DNA of 64,000 nt from Lophium mytilinum. Its lineage: Eukaryota; Ascomycota; Dothideomycetes; Mytilinidiales; Mytilinidiaceae. The translations under genes were made by a program, and so were the position numbers. The notes under the pieces were generated by a model. That model saw only the letters and a program-made list of their open reading frames with translations. It was not told where the DNA came from and did not search any database. The first letter of the stretch is position 1. Each line of letters opens with the position of its first letter. Of the stretch, positions 24,720-38,950 are shown in pieces. The stretch lies in the NCBI GenBank assembly GCA_010093605.1, contig MU004191.1, positions 233,112-297,111 of the forward strand, read 5' to 3'.

Positions 24720-25330
24720 TACATCTAGCTTAGCCTAAATTCTATCTATCTCTTCTCTTATATAGTATACTTCTCTAGCTATATAATAGAACTACTTTTA
24801 AGTAAAGTAATTATACTAGCTCTACTTAATAGTAGCCCTTAGAAAGTTACTAAAGTTATAATAGGCCGGGCGTAGGTAATAGTAATACCTATAGATTTAT
24901 ACCTTTAGCGTAGTAAAGGTTAACTCTATAGGGTTAAAATCTAGTAAGTATAGCGGTAGAAAATATACTAGATATTCTTACGCCTAGATTATATATATAA
25001 GAGCTTTCTTAGTATATATTCTAATATTATCTAGAATAATAATCTTTAAGCGGCCCTTAAACTTACCTTCTATAGCTAGTAGAAAAGTAGTAATAATTTA
25101 GCTTTAGAACTTCTTAGTATTAAAGTAGCCCTCTTATATAGCTATATATAGTAGCTACTCTACTATACTTATTACCGCGTATATACTCTATATATTTCTA
25201 TAATTTATAGGCCTCTAGTAGTATATAGAACTTCTAATAGATATATATATATAATAGCGCTAGCTAGTCTTCTTATTAAATATAGACTTATTAAGAAAGA
25301 TAAGATCTTTTAGCTTATAGTAACTAGTAA
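24720..25330 (-). pseudogene. Tc1/mariner-type DD34E transposase remnant
   Basis: On the minus strand one frame holds all three catalytic positions. A LNKSIFNKKTSQR stretch (family: LDES.NEKTG) has its first Asp at 25290-25292, changed to Asn by G-to-A. The second Asp is in ILDNIRIYTKKALI (25029-25031). The Glu is in LLDFNPIEL (24924-24926). Spacing between second Asp and Glu is exactly 34 residues, and the preceding YFLPLYLLDFNPIE corresponds to the family's YLPPYSPDxNPIE. A tail with QFYYIAREVY follows, near the position of the family's HFRxxGY ending. Stops are TAA/TAG at former Gln/Trp codons. The protein is dead. The N-terminal helix-turn-helix part should lie above 25330 but was not delimited. 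Confidence 0.8.
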
Positions 25331-28300
25331 GCTCTAAGTACTTTAACCTTAACTTCTTACTTACGCAGTTTAACTAGCGCTAGGCCTACTTTTTACTTTA
25401 TCTATTTCTCTTTATTATATATAATATAGTTAGCTATAAAGCTCTAATACTATACTTAAAATTAAGCTATATTTAAATCTTATCTTAATTACGCTAGCTA
25501 TCTTCTAGAAGCTATTAGAGCACCGCCTTTTTATCTACTATAGTAAGTCTTCTTAGCTATTCTATCTTAATTTATAGAGGCCTTATAGGCGCGCTATAAA
25601 GAATTATATATTTTTCTATATTATATACTATCTTCTAGTAAATATAAATAATCTTAGTAATCTATTTAGAATACTTATTAAGCTAGAGAAGCTATATAAT
25701 ATCTAGGCGCTATAAGGCTAATATTAGGAATTTCTAAATTAAGAAACGCGCGGAGAATACTAGTTACTTACGTAACCTTCTAGAAGACTATATATTTTAC
25801 TGCTCTACGGGCTTTACGCTACTCTATAAAAGTTTACCTACTTTTTATATAAAATTTGCGCGCAGGCTGTATAGATAATTCTTAATTATAGATAATCTAG
25901 CATTATAGATAATTATTATAGTTAATAACTACTTTATAGTCCTTATAAATATAGCTATCTACCTCCTCTATCTAACCTTTTAAAACCGCCTAATCCGCCT
26001 AGGTTATAGATAGATAGATAATAACATAGATAGGGCCTTATATACTAAATACATAATTATCGCGTATAGTAGGAAATTTAAAGTTGCACTAGTATATTTA
26101 GTTATCTCTTCTTACTACCTCTACTAGGGCTTTATAGTCTATAGTAACTTTATATATATTATAGACTTTACGCGTTATATAGATAGTAATACCTATATAT
26201 ATTTCTAAGAATTATATAACTATTACTAACCTTAATAATTTTAATATCCTAGTAGACTATTAGAGCTAGCAACGCGTGCACTAGATGTCCGGGCTAGAAA
26301 ATAGCACGTAATATGCACGTTGCGTGTTAGATAGTAGACTATATAGTAATTTAGAATACATCTAATTGCGGTATATATATTATAAAATAGAAAGATAATA
26401 CTAAGTATAAGATAGAGCCTACTTATACTCTATTTACTAATTCTATACTACTATTCCTCGTCCCTAATACTCTTAAGCAACTTAATAACTAGCCGCAGGC
26501 TTTCTTCTCTAGAATCCTGTGCCTTAACGCAGGCAGCTATAAACTTTTAATATTAGTTCTTATTAGACATAATTATAGTATTATTTTTATACTAGCTGTA
26601 TTTATCTTTCTTTATATAGAACTGCTGCCTAAATTATATAAATAAGAGATTAAGAGGGCACTGCTTCTAGTAGTTCTTTATCTTAATACTCTTCTTAGCC
26701 TCTCTATAAATTAGAGCTAAGCGGTATAAGTTATTATTAGTAAGGGGCTCTATATTATTAATCTTATTATTCTATAGTTAATATAATTAGTATATTATAC
26801 TTTAGCTCTCTATCTTATATAATTACCTATACTATCTATAATATCTAATAAAGTATCCCTAAGGGGGGGGCTAAATAGAATTAAATATAGTAAGGATAAG
26901 TACCTAGAGTTAAATAGTTATACTTTGCTCTTAATGCGCTTTATTAGCGCATATATCTTCTCGCGTTAGTTAATAAGGTTCCGCTACTAATCCCGCTTCT
27001 TTACTTCTATTCTCGCCACCCTTATAGTAAAGGCCTGTTATTATTCTAGTATTATATCTTTAGTTAAATCTAATATATTATAGCAGTTAGGGTTATTATA
27101 TATATCCTTATTATTATCTTCTTTATAGTTTATATACTAACCTACCCGTTTTATAATAAATTCTTGCTAGTAGAATAATAGTTAGTGCTTATAGTATAAG
27201 CTAAGTGCCCGCTATTAGGCGAGATATTTATTATAATTTACTACTCTAGCTTATAGTTAGTATAGTCTTATATAAGAGGGGCGGTAGTTAATACTAGTAG
27301 TAGTAACCCCGTAAATTAGGTTTATGCACTTCTAGCCTAAGGTATATTTACTAATAGCGTAGTAGAGGTAAGTATATATATATATAATAGTATTACCTAA
27401 GAGGGGGTTAAAAAACTCTTTTAAGTATCTTTATATCTCTAAGGCGTTTATAGACTATTCTATAAAGAGTAGGTCTATAACTACTACCTAGATAGCCTTA
27501 GCTATAAAGATTACTAGTAGCCCCTATAATCTATTAGAATACTATCTAACGCTAGGTTAGTAACTAACCTTAGCTTAGTCTTTATCTACCCTAAAGAAAT
27601 AGTTCTAATCCTTTATTAGCATTAACGCGGTGCTAGTAATATCTAGAGTTATAGAACTAAGACTATAGCATTCTTATATAATATTATAAGCAACCTTTAT
27701 TATAGCGTTATAGAAATAACTAAAAGCGTTATAAATCTAGGTTATATATTATAATTAGCTATTATATAAGGTTATAGAAGTAGGGAGAGAGTAATATATC
27801 TTCTACATGTAAAAAGAATCTAGAGTAGTAGGAATATTAGCTTAAGTATAGAATAGTTAGTCTTTATAGATATCTACCTATATTTATATTAGTACTTACT
27901 AAAATATATCTAGCCTAATACTCTTAGTCTAGGCTATAAGGTTATTACTATATTTCCTAATTATATTAGTACCTAATACTATACTTCTAAGTATCTAGTA
28001 TCTTATTTATTCTTCTACTACTATATATTTTACCTCTATAGTTAGTACTTTAGTATGCCTATCTATACTATTCTATATTTAAATTATTTTACTGCGTTAT
28101 TTTATACTAAGGGAGCTAATATAGTTATAGATAGGTGTGCCTCTGCCCGTGCCTAAGAAGCGGCTAGTAGAAGAGGAGGATAGTAGACCGCTTAATATAA
28201 AGGTATTAGACCTAGTTATTTAGTTAACGGCCCTGCAGGCTTCTATTCTAGCCGCTATTTTATCTTAGACTACGGCGGCACTCTAATAGGTATTTATTAG

Positions 28301-30444
28301 TATATACTACTTAGTAGAGTGGCCGTAATATATATATAAGCTAATCTTACGCTTAAAGTCTATTTACACGCGGAAGTTAGTATTACTAGATTAGAAGATA
28401 GGCGTATGCCTATTCTTATTCTCTATACCGCATTTTCTCTTTCTAGTAAGAGATAAGGTGCAGCTAGACGGCTAAGATAATATAGTATTACTATCTTAGA
28501 ATATTCTAGTAGTATATTCTCTTTTACTTATTAAGTTCTATATATTTATTATTAGTCGGCAGGCGTTAGAGTTAAGAAAGCTAGGCGCATTACTATATTA
28601 ATTAGTTTTAAGGTAGCACGTTTTTACTTCTTTACTATCTATAGTTATATGCGTTAGCTATATATATATTAATATATACTATAGATAGGGTATATAGTAT
28701 AGTATGTTTAAGTTATATAGTAAGTCCCTATTTAGGGTAGAGAGAGATAGTCCTATATTACCTTTTACTATATTTAAGTAGATAATATTAAGCCTTACTA
28801 AATAATAGATAGAGGGCGTGTAGTAAAAGAATATTCTATTTCTTAAGGTAGAGTGCAAGAATAATAACTATAAAGGGAAGTAAAGTAGATTATAATTAAG
28901 TAGCGTAGAGAGAAGGGAATAAAGGGAAAGTAAGTTGCGCGTTTATTATAATAGAATATAATAGAGCTAGCTAGATATAGTCTATATATATTAACTTAGT
29001 ATCTTTAGCTAGTTATATGCCTCTTCTCTATCCCCCCCTTAATAAAGCCCTATTATTCTATATAATTAAATACTTCCGTCTACGCAATTACCTCTTCTAT
29101 TATATCGCCTTAGACTAGAGCTTATACTTATGTACTTGCGTTAACTTCTACTAATTGCTGCACGCGCGCTACTACCTTCTACTATTATTTCTAGATAGTA
29201 TCTTCTATACTATTAGAATAGTAGTTAGTTAAAAGATTATAGACTTTATATTCTATATTATTAAATAGATAGCTAGCTAAGTTAGAGGCCCTAATAGAGG
29301 TATTAATATTATAATACGCAGCCGTCCCCTTATTACTAACTTTATCCTCGGTTAGGCAACCTACTTAGGCGTAAATAACCTACTAGCTATCTTCTCTAGC
29401 TATAGTATATGTCCCTCTTCTATATTATCTATAATAAACGCCTCTACCTTTACTAACTAAATTACGCAACCTTAAGCTATTATATCCTTCTCTCTCTTAG
29501 CCTAAAACACCCTCTTTACTACTATTTAGGCCTTTTTTCTATAATTCTAGCCCTCTATTAGTTACTATACTATAAGCGGTTATATACTATATTACAGGGT
29601 ACTCCTCTATAGTAGAAAGGTCCCTAGATAGAAAAATAGAAAAATAGTCTACTAGTAGTAAATTCCCCCCCTATAGAATCTATATACCTAGTTAGAATAT
29701 TTAGCTATATAGCTATACTTCTAGTTCTAATAATAGCTATAGTTTAGATAACTCTATACTACCTATATATAGAGATATTAAGCCGTCTATATTCTAGTTT
29801 AGTAAGATAGTATAAGATTATAATAAGGCCCCGCCTTAGAGTAGTATAGTTCTAGTCTAGTTCCCTTAGTAAGGCGGGCTATAGAATAGTCTAATTATAA
29901 ATTAGGTTAGCTAGGTATATAGACTCTTGCGCTATTTAAGTTCTCTACCTTTTATAGTTCTACACTCTTATCTCTTATATAACCCTTATATTCTTTTTAA
30001 CTTTTTCTATAGCTTTAATCTCTTACTTATTTATCTTATTACGCAGGCATTTATAACTAGTAGAGGCTAATATAGATATAGATAGAAGAATAGTATAGTG
30101 CTAGCTAAAGTAGATAGATACAGGGGTATTATTTATCTATATTAGCTATATTAATTAAAATTATCGTATATATCTAATATACTATTTAGCTAAGGCTTAA
30201 TAATTAGGGTAATATAGTCTAGTTCTCTTAATAAACTCTAATATACTATTACTATATACTAGTCTATCTTATTCTTAACTAGAAACTTAAAATTATCTAT
30301 AATATAGTAATATATAGTTTTACATTCTATATTAAGACTAAATATTATATTTAACCTAGTAATAAGTATACTAAATTTAGAGGCTAGTATTACTAGTATA
30401 CTCTTTAGTAGTATAGGTAGTGCAAGTTTATATACTAGTATAAT
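25331..30444. other. RIP-mutated DNA, former content unassigned
   Basis: Continuous RIP signature. On the minus strand around 27400-27760 a frame reads like a helical protein (VSYQPSVRQYSNRLQGLLV), and on the plus strand 28140-28680 another gives LVRDKVQLDGQDNIVLL-like text; neither can be assigned. Around 26258-26345 a short patch retains several CA/TG dinucleotides and an inverted pair, GCAACGCGTGCAC versus ATGCACGTTGCGTG. Confidence 0.3.
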
Positions 30445-31354
30445 NNNNNNNNNNNNNNNNNNNNNNNNNNNNNNNNNNNNNNNNNNNNNNNNNNNNNNNN
30501 NNNNNNNNNNNNNNNNNNNNNNNNNNNNNNNNNNNNNNNNNNNNNNNNNNNNNNNNNNNNNNNNNNNNNNNNNNNNNNNNNNNNNNNNNNNNNNNNNNNN
30601 NNNNNNNNNNNNNNNNNNNNNNNNNNNNNNNNNNNNNNNNNNNNNNNNNNNNNNNNNNNNNNNNNNNNNNNNNNNNNNNNNNNNNNNNNNNNNNNNNNNN
30701 NNNNNNNNNNNNNNNNNNNNNNNNNNNNNNNNNNNNNNNNNNNNNNNNNNNNNNNNNNNNNNNNNNNNNNNNNNNNNNNNNNNNNNNNNNNNNNNNNNNN
30801 NNNNNNNNNNNNNNNNNNNNNNNNNNNNNNNNNNNNNNNNNNNNNNNNNNNNNNNNNNNNNNNNNNNNNNNNNNNNNNNNNNNNNNNNNNNNNNNNNNNN
30901 NNNNNNNNNNNNNNNNNNNNNNNNNNNNNNNNNNNNNNNNNNNNNNNNNNNNNNNNNNNNNNNNNNNNNNNNNNNNNNNNNNNNNNNNNNNNNNNNNNNN
31001 NNNNNNNNNNNNNNNNNNNNNNNNNNNNNNNNNNNNNNNNNNNNNNNNNNNNNNNNNNNNNNNNNNNNNNNNNNNNNNNNNNNNNNNNNNNNNNNNNNNN
31101 NNNNNNNNNNNNNNNNNNNNNNNNNNNNNNNNNNNNNNNNNNNNNNNNNNNNNNNNNNNNNNNNNNNNNNNNNNNNNNNNNNNNNNNNNNNNNNNNNNNN
31201 NNNNNNNNNNNNNNNNNNNNNNNNNNNNNNNNNNNNNNNNNNNNNNNNNNNNNNNNNNNNNNNNNNNNNNNNNNNNNNNNNNNNNNNNNNNNNNNNNNNN
31301 NNNNNNNNNNNNNNNNNNNNNNNNNNNNNNNNNNNNNNNNNNNNNNNNNNNNNN
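30445..31354. other. Assembly gap, 910 N
   Basis: A run of 910 undetermined bases interrupts the AT-rich block. The odd length suggests a size estimated from scaffolding rather than a placeholder. Sequence on both sides has the same RIP signature. Confidence 0.98.
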
Positions 31355-31878
31355 ATTAAGAAGCGTAATAAATATAATAGTATTTTAGAGTATTTTCTAA
31401 ATTAAGTAGAAAGGTTATAAATAGATAGCGTCTAAATTAGCTATAGAGTAGCATATAAATGTATTATACTATCTTAAAACTAACCTAACTTATCTCTATA
31501 TCTAATTAGCTATAGTGTTAGTAGTATATTAAAATATAGGTAGCTAGAAAGGGCTTAGTATTAGTAAGTATATACTTTTCTACCTATTTTCTTTTAGCTA
31601 GTATGTATATATAGCACTAAATTATACTACTATAGACCTATAGTGCACTCTAATTTATAGGCTGCTCTATTTAAATCTCTTTATTAGAAATATAAGTAAG
31701 ATTAGACGCATACTATCTACTAATATTCTGCGGTCTAGATTAGAATAGTAGAATAGAGAGTTCTTGCAACCTTTCTATACCTTATAATATATAAGAATAT
31801 TACTAATAATATATATAGGCCTATAGAGTATTAGCGCTGCTATATAAATATTTACCTATATAATACTATAGTTTATAT

Positions 31879-31935
31879 TACTAATACTTAGGCCTTAAAT
31901 TATATTTAAGGCTTATACTACTAATATCTAAGCCT
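31879..31935. repeat. Inverted pair of the CTAATACTTAAGCC-type repeat
   Basis: CTAATACTTAGGCCTTAAAT is followed directly by ATTTAAGGCTTA and then ACTACTAATATCTAAGCC. These are further copies, in both orientations, of the motif clustered at 23044-23260. Confidence 0.5.
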
Positions 31936-31949
31936 TATAGTAAGTATAT

Positions 31950-34900
31950 AGTTAAGTAGATTATATTAATATTAAAAATAGGCAGTCTATAGTAGACCTA
32001 CTATAGATATAGTATACTTATTAACGCGGCGATTATAGGTATATTATAGAAGTAGAAGTTAAAATAGTTTATTTTATAATGTCTACTATAGAACTATATA
32101 TACTATATAATTAGTGCATTTAGTAGTTACCTTAGTACTAATAGTCCCTTAGTTTTTCTTCTTTTTTAGTATACTTTATATAACCTTATATATAAACTTA
32201 TTATTATTAACTATATAGAACTAAGCTAGTATATCTACCGGGTTATTACCCCCTATATAGGCGAGAATAATGCTATATATTCTATTAGACCTCTAGTTCT
32301 TCTACTATACTCTAGATATAATCTATATCTTAAGGCTAGATATAGTCTATAGCTCTATAACTATTACGCACGTGCATTAAAAAGTAAAGTTAGAGCCTTC
32401 TACTCCTCTAGTCTTCCGGTTCGCAACTAGAATATTAACAGCCGCTAGATTATCTTAATTACGCTTAAAGCCGGTATTAAATTACTTCTATTACTTAACT
32501 ATTAGTAATAAATATAACTATATAAGCTTTTTAGTTAGTATAGTCTTTATAATTATCTAGTATTAATTATATTAGTTTATTAGATAATAATTACTAATTA
32601 TAGATAGAGATAGGTGGCAACTTATAATATAGATAACTAAATTAACTATAGGCTTCTTACTAATAATTAGTATCTTCTTCTTCTTAGCTTAAATGTATTA
32701 AACTATGCTTCTAATTTTCTTTAGCTTTCCTAAATTAGCTAGTAGATTAGTATACTATTTAGTAAGGGTACTCTCTAAGTCTATATAATCTATCTAGCCT
32801 ATATTTTTAATATCTTCTAGAGTAAAGATTAGGTTACTTATTAAGCTAAGCTCTTTCTATTATGTCTTTAACTTAGCCAGCCTAGAAATTAATGTAAAAA
32901 TCCAGGGCAGCCTCCCCTTACCTAAGCCCGTTAGAAAGGCGCCTAGGCTAAAGAAAGGCGGCGGCTTATTAATTACTACTTTATACCTTAGCTATTCTTT
33001 ATACTCTTCTTTAAGGTCTATATATCTCTCTCTAATAACTATATAGTACTTCTTAATAAAGAGTTTAAAGCGGTTAGGTATACTAACTATTACCTGCTAT
33101 ATAATATAGAGCGGCATATCCCCTAAAAAAAGGCTATCTAGGCTAAGGCTTATTAGTATTCTATAGATACTTATAGCTATAATTATATCTAATACTCTCT
33201 AGAGACGCCTAGATAATTTAGAATTATTCTATAGTTACCGCTCTTTCTCTATTTTTAAGGTAAGATAGTAACCTCTAGCCCCTATAAGGTCTCCTTAATT
33301 AATACGCCGGAGGGTAGGGCCTTAATAAAGAATATTAAACTTATCCCCTTTATTTATATTCTCTTTCTCTAACTCCTTATCTAGAAGAGTATTATTCGGG
33401 TTATCTTTAATATTAGCGTCTAAATTAGTTAAGTCCGCTATCTAAGTTAGCGTCTATAAACCTCTATATAGTATAACTATTAGATATAATAGAGTTTTAG
33501 GGCCGTAGAGAAAAGAAGTCCTACTATAGAATAAGCCTCTAGGGTAGCTATATAGATTAGCAGCCTTATTAAACCCTTTTAAGTTCTAGCTCTAATAAAC
33601 CTAATTAAGCGCACGGTTAATATTCGCCTATTTGCGCGTAGTTAGGCGGAATATATACTAATACTACATGGACTTAATATAGCTAAAAGCTATAATATAT
33701 AGAGATATATTATTAAATTCTAGATAGAACTTATTAAAAAAAACAGCCCTATATATATACGTGGGGGTTACTTTATTACTATATAATAGGTTATAGAATA
33801 TTATAAAGGTCTCTAGTAAGTTTAAATTCTTATTATATTTTTTATTAAAGGTCTCCGCGCTTATAATAATAAGGTAGGTTTTTACTCTTAGATTTAGCTT
33901 ATACTACATCTAACTATTTATTTCTTAGTAGATAGGCCTAAGGTTCTTCTAGTCTTTAAAGGTAAAGTTACCCTCTATAATACTTCTATATACACGCCAG
34001 ATATAAAGTCTTCTACTAGGGACCTTAAAATCCTTATTCTTATATTTAATATCTAGCTAGTATTTTACCTTCTTATAGGTCTAATTTAGTAGACTCTTCT
34101 TAGTAAGCTAAATAATGTAGCCTTTAACGCTGCTAGAACGCGGAGTATTAGTACTAGCCTCTCTAGTATAAGTAGTAAATGCTATTAATATTTATAGAGT
34201 TTTTCCTATCCTAGGGGGGTTTATAAGAATTAGCCTACGCGCTCTACTAGTAAGACCTTAGATAATACTATATATCCCGGCCACCTAGTATAGGGCCGCA
34301 TGCATCTTTAGGTTAGTAGTTATTTCTAGCAGCTTAAAGGTTATATTACTAGAAAAATTCCTATATATTAGAGGTAAACTAAAAAACTATAGTACCTTCT
34401 TAAATGCTGCTACTAAGATATTCTTTATAGAGCTTAATATTAGGGCTATTATAGTAGTAATATTAATAGTATCTATCTTTTCTATATTAGCTATAATTAT
34501 CTTATTTATATCTATAGAGGGTCTAGTCTTGCTAAGACTATATATATTAAATTTAAGCGTAGCCGCAATATTAATACTACTAATTACTATATCCCCTATA
34601 ACTTAGGTATTACTAGAGATAGTCTAGCCGCTCTCTATAGTAACTATAAGCGCATAGAGTTATTTTTAGGTAGTTAAATACTAAGTAGTTCTAGGCCTAA
34701 GCGCCCTAAGCTACTATATAACCTTATTATAAATAATACTAGGCTAAATAGAATTACGCATTAACTTAGTATATAGCTAGATAATATTAAGTATCTATTA
34801 GATTAGTTACGCTTTCTTCTCTATTTATAGCTTCTATACCTTCTTCTCTACTAGTAGTTTCTACTTTCTTTATTTCTCTTACTCTACCGTCTCTTCTAGC

Positions 34901-35950
34901 TATTTCTACCTTTTTACTTTCTCTTTAGTTATAGTCTTAGCTAGCTCTCTCTCCTTCTATTCTATCTACTTCTTAGCCTTCTCTGCTATTACTATATCTA
35001 CTAGCTCTCTCTTCTTTATCTCTTTCTTCTTTATTTCTTTCTTCTTTCTTTCTTTCTCTACTTTTACTATTTCTACTAGCGCTTTCTCTACTAGCGCTTT
35101 CTCCGCCAGCTCTTTCTCCGCCAACTTTTTCTTCTTCTTCTCTTTCTCTTTCTTTTCTCTTTCTACTTTCGCTGTTTCTACCAGCTCTTTCTTCTTTTTT
35201 TCTTTCTCTTCTTTTACTATATCTACTAGCTATTTCCGCTTCTCCCCTTTATTCTACTCTATAGTAGAATTAACCCTATCTATATTAGCTATATATATAT
35301 CTAGACTTATAGTTAAGTTAATAATTATTTTATCTAAAGTGTTAGCGGCGGTAGATTTAGGTAGACTCTTAGCCGCGGCAGCCTTAGGCTTACTGCGGCG
35401 GGGGCGTTTCTTAGCCGGGTAGATACTAGGGGGCGGGGACTTAAAAAAGTGCGGACCTAGCTATATATTAGTTAGTAGTAATATTTAATAATTAATAATA
35501 ATTAATATACGTCTAGTCTTAAGTTTAGATATTACCTCTTTAATATTAAGGCCCTTTACTATAAAACTAAGCACTATCTCTTTAGGTATACTCTTTATTT
35601 TCTCTAATAGCGTAGTTAGATAGAAGTTATTCTCTATTAACTTCTAGGTTCTATTAACTATAATAATATACTCTAGAGGGTTAAAGTCTATAAAAGTTCT
35701 ATTAATAGCTTCTAGAAACTTTATAAAGCTATAGTCTTCTAGCTCTAGGCCTTTACTACTAGACCTTACAAGATAGAGAGTAAAAAGGCGTCTAGTACTT
35801 TTCTACTGCGGCAGCTAGTATATTATAGTAAGGACCGCGTGTAATAGCTAGAGCTTAAATAGGGCATTTTAGGTAGTAATATCTAGAGATTTTATTAGAG
35901 AGCTAAGGCCTACTAATATAACTAACTTTGCGGACAAGGCTAACTTAGAC
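31950..35950 (-). pseudogene. SNF2-family ATPase/helicase remnant with Lys/Glu-rich coil
   Basis: Four landmarks on the minus strand share one reading frame. A Lys/Glu-rich coiled coil lies around 35300-34850 (for example VKEEKEKKKKELVE). Motif I with its preceding Q-motif region, YQVAGIYSIIQGL then RLILINPPRIGKTLQ, lies at about 34290-34190. A motif III-like segment, LIVILYRGLQTLTQIADL (family: LTATPxxN), lies at 33430-33495. Motifs V/VI, SSLKIQIISRVQQKNQRSNR (family: QxxGRxHRxGQ), lie at 32291-32355. Motif I to III is 249 codons and I to VI is 634 codons, both exact multiples of three. Stops are TAA/TAG at former Gln/Trp codons. SNF2 ATPases move along DNA to remodel chromatin or assist recombination; here the gene is dead cargo. 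End positions are approximate. Confidence 0.72.
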
Positions 35951-35999
35951 TGCTTCCGCTTCTTATTACTTTTAATAATACTACCCTATATTTTATATT

Positions 36000-38950
36000 T
36001 CTTATAGACTTTATACTAGATTAATATCTAATATACTTACTTCTACTTAGCTAATATAGAAGACTTCTTAAATATGCAACTCTATATATTTATAAAAAGC
36101 GTATATATTTTAGACTAAGTATCTAAGTAGGTGTTATTCTTACTATAGTTATTTTAGCCTAGTTATAAAAGACGTTTTGCCTGCAGGTATGCTTTAGAGT
36201 TCTCTATTAGTATAAATAAGTTAGCTTCTATCTAGTACTATATCTTAAAAGCTAGACCTAAGCCAGCTATAATATTTATTTAACTTAAGTAGCCTTTAGG
36301 GTTCTTAGTAAAATTAGATACTATCTTACTCTATATAGATATATTATATAGCAGATCTACTAGAAGTATTATAGCCTTCCTCTAAGTAGGTCTAGAGTAT
36401 TAGTAGCTACTATAGAAAGGCTAGCGGCTATAGTAGTTATCTAGCTTATCTAGCTCTAAATTACTATTATAGTCTACTTAACTAGAGTCTATACTTAATA
36501 ACTATTTATCTAGGTTAAACTTCTTATTATTTTAATTATTAGGGAGGCGTTATTAGCAACTAGTATATTAACCTAATCCTTTAGCTATATTAGGTAAATA
36601 AGATAAGAAGTTAGGGTATAAGAAAGGTAGATAGAAGGGGGTAGAGTTAGTAGATAGAATAGCGTTATATAGTAATGCGGGTAAGGGCAGGCGGAAGGCT
36701 AATAATATTAGATAAACAGCAATAGTAAGTAATAAGTAAGGTAGTTACTTACCTATAAAGTTATAATAGTAGACGCTACTTATAGTATAATTAACCTTAG
36801 GATTATACGCGTTAAAAAATAAGGTAACTATAGTAGAAGATATATAAATCCGCGCGCGCTAGTAATAGAAGTAGCTACTTTTAGTTATACTTTTAAATAG
36901 GTATAACATCTATTAAAGAAGTACTTATAGAGCGGTACTAGAAATATAGTAAGTGCAGGCAAGCCTAAGGCGTAGAGAAGAAAGTTAGCGTATAAGGGAG
37001 GAAGGAGAAAAAGAAGAGAGAGAGAAAAGAGAGAGATAGAGGAGGAGGAGAATAAGAGAGGAAAGATAGGTAAGAATAGTAGATAAGAATTAGAATTAAA
37101 AGGCTAGATAGAAGGTAAAGTTTAAAGTAGCGCATAATTAAGTATATAATTAGTAAACAGGCTATATTATAATATAATAGAAGTAAAGAGTTATATAGCT
37201 TAAAAAACTCTACTACCTAATAATTAGTAATAATCGGCCTCTACCTTAATATTTATCTATACCTATTAGCTTTTAGTAATGCTTAATAGATTAGTAATAA
37301 CTTCTACCTAATATTACCTTCTACTTACCTAGGTTAGTTAATATAGGGAGAAAGGCTAATTTCTATATATAGGTGCCCCCCCCTATTATTTAAGTTAGTG
37401 TTATAAGCTCTACTAGATTAGCGGCTAATAGGTTAAAGTCCTTAGAATAGAAAGAGAAGTTAGCTATAGCTATCTAAGAAGGTACTATACTACTTATTAT
37501 TACCTAAGCTACTACGCGCCTCTCTACCTCTAATAGTAGCTTATTATCTACTAAAGTTGCGCCCTATAAGCTAGTAGGCAGTAGTACTAATTTATATATC
37601 TTCTTACTATCTACTCTTTTTATAAGTATTACTAATTTAGCTTATACTATAGAATAGCTTACTTACCTACTCTCTCCCTTACTAAATAAGCACCTTTACC
37701 CTCTAGCCCCTCTACTAGCGCGTACACTACCTCTATATAGAGAACGCCTACTTTAACCTACCCGGGAAGACTAGCGTTACCTACCTATATATTTATTATA
37801 CTTCTTATCTACTTACTTACTCCCGCTAGCGCTAGGCTAACTATAGTCTATATTTAACTAGCCTATATATCTTTCTCTCTTATAGCCCTCTACTACTCTA
37901 GGCGGCGCTTTCTAGAGGCTCTACTTAGTAGTTTCCGCTCTCTTTCTATCTCTTACAGCTCGCGCTCTAATAACTAGGTTAGCGCGCTTCTTCTTGCGGA
38001 TTTAGCCTTTCTAGAAGTAGTAGAATTATATAGTTATATTTTATAGGCCACGCCTCTAGAATATATATAGGTTAGTAATGCTTAGGTTTACCTATTATAG
38101 TATACTATAAGGCTAACCCTTAAGTATAGCTTAAAATTAGTAGAGGTAGGTTAAAAGTAGATAAGAAAGATAATAGAGTAATACTTAGATATTTAGAGGA
38201 CTAATTAACTACTATATAGTACCTGCATTCTACTAGGTAATTTAGCTATTAAATACGCGTTTAGATAAAAGCCTCTTAACGTAACTAATATCTTACTAGA
38301 CGTAATAGTACTTAGTTCTAATTTAATTATTAGCCTAATATTATACCGGCCTTAACTCTAACCCTCTAGAAGGTAGCTACTACTATAGCAACTTACGCCT
38401 TTTATAATAATAGCTAATATACTACCAGCGCATATTAAACTAAAGCTTTAAACTCTTCTAATAACCTACTTACTATTAAATTATAGCCTCTTCTCTAACC
38501 CTAACTATTTTATTTAGAATATAAGCGTATCTACCTATACTAATACTAACTAACTATTTAAATATATTAGGCCTAACAGTAATATATAGTCTAGAATGGC
38601 AAAGGCTAATATACTTTAGATAGAGACTAAGTAGTAAGTCTAGCTTATGCGCAGTAGTATCTAGACTTAATAGACTAATCTATATATAGAGAGGTTACTA
38701 CTAAGCCCTTCTTTTAACTCTACTCTAAGGGTGCTAACTAATTCTTTAATCTTCTATATAGTATACGCAAAATCTTAGTTATAAGAAATAAATTAAATAA
38801 ACTATAGGGAGCGGAACTTAAAAAGATACTTACTACTTAAAAGACTATAATATAGTCTACTAATAGGTTTAAGTCTATAGTAACCTTTAAAGAGAAATAT
38901 AGCAACCTCTAAAAGCACTAGAGATATACTAAATACTAACTTAATTCTAT
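36000..38950. other. RIP-mutated DNA, former content unassigned
   Basis: Includes a purine-rich patch at 36960-37110 (GAAGGAGAAAAAGAAGAGAG) that could be a second Lys/Glu-rich coding remnant or simple sequence. No family was recognised in either strand. Confidence 0.3.

Noticed and set aside
34200-34221. Helitron or RecQ-type helicase
   Set aside because: The order of motifs and the QxxGRxHRxGQ-like motif VI in the same frame fit SNF2 better than RecQ or Pif1-like enzymes.
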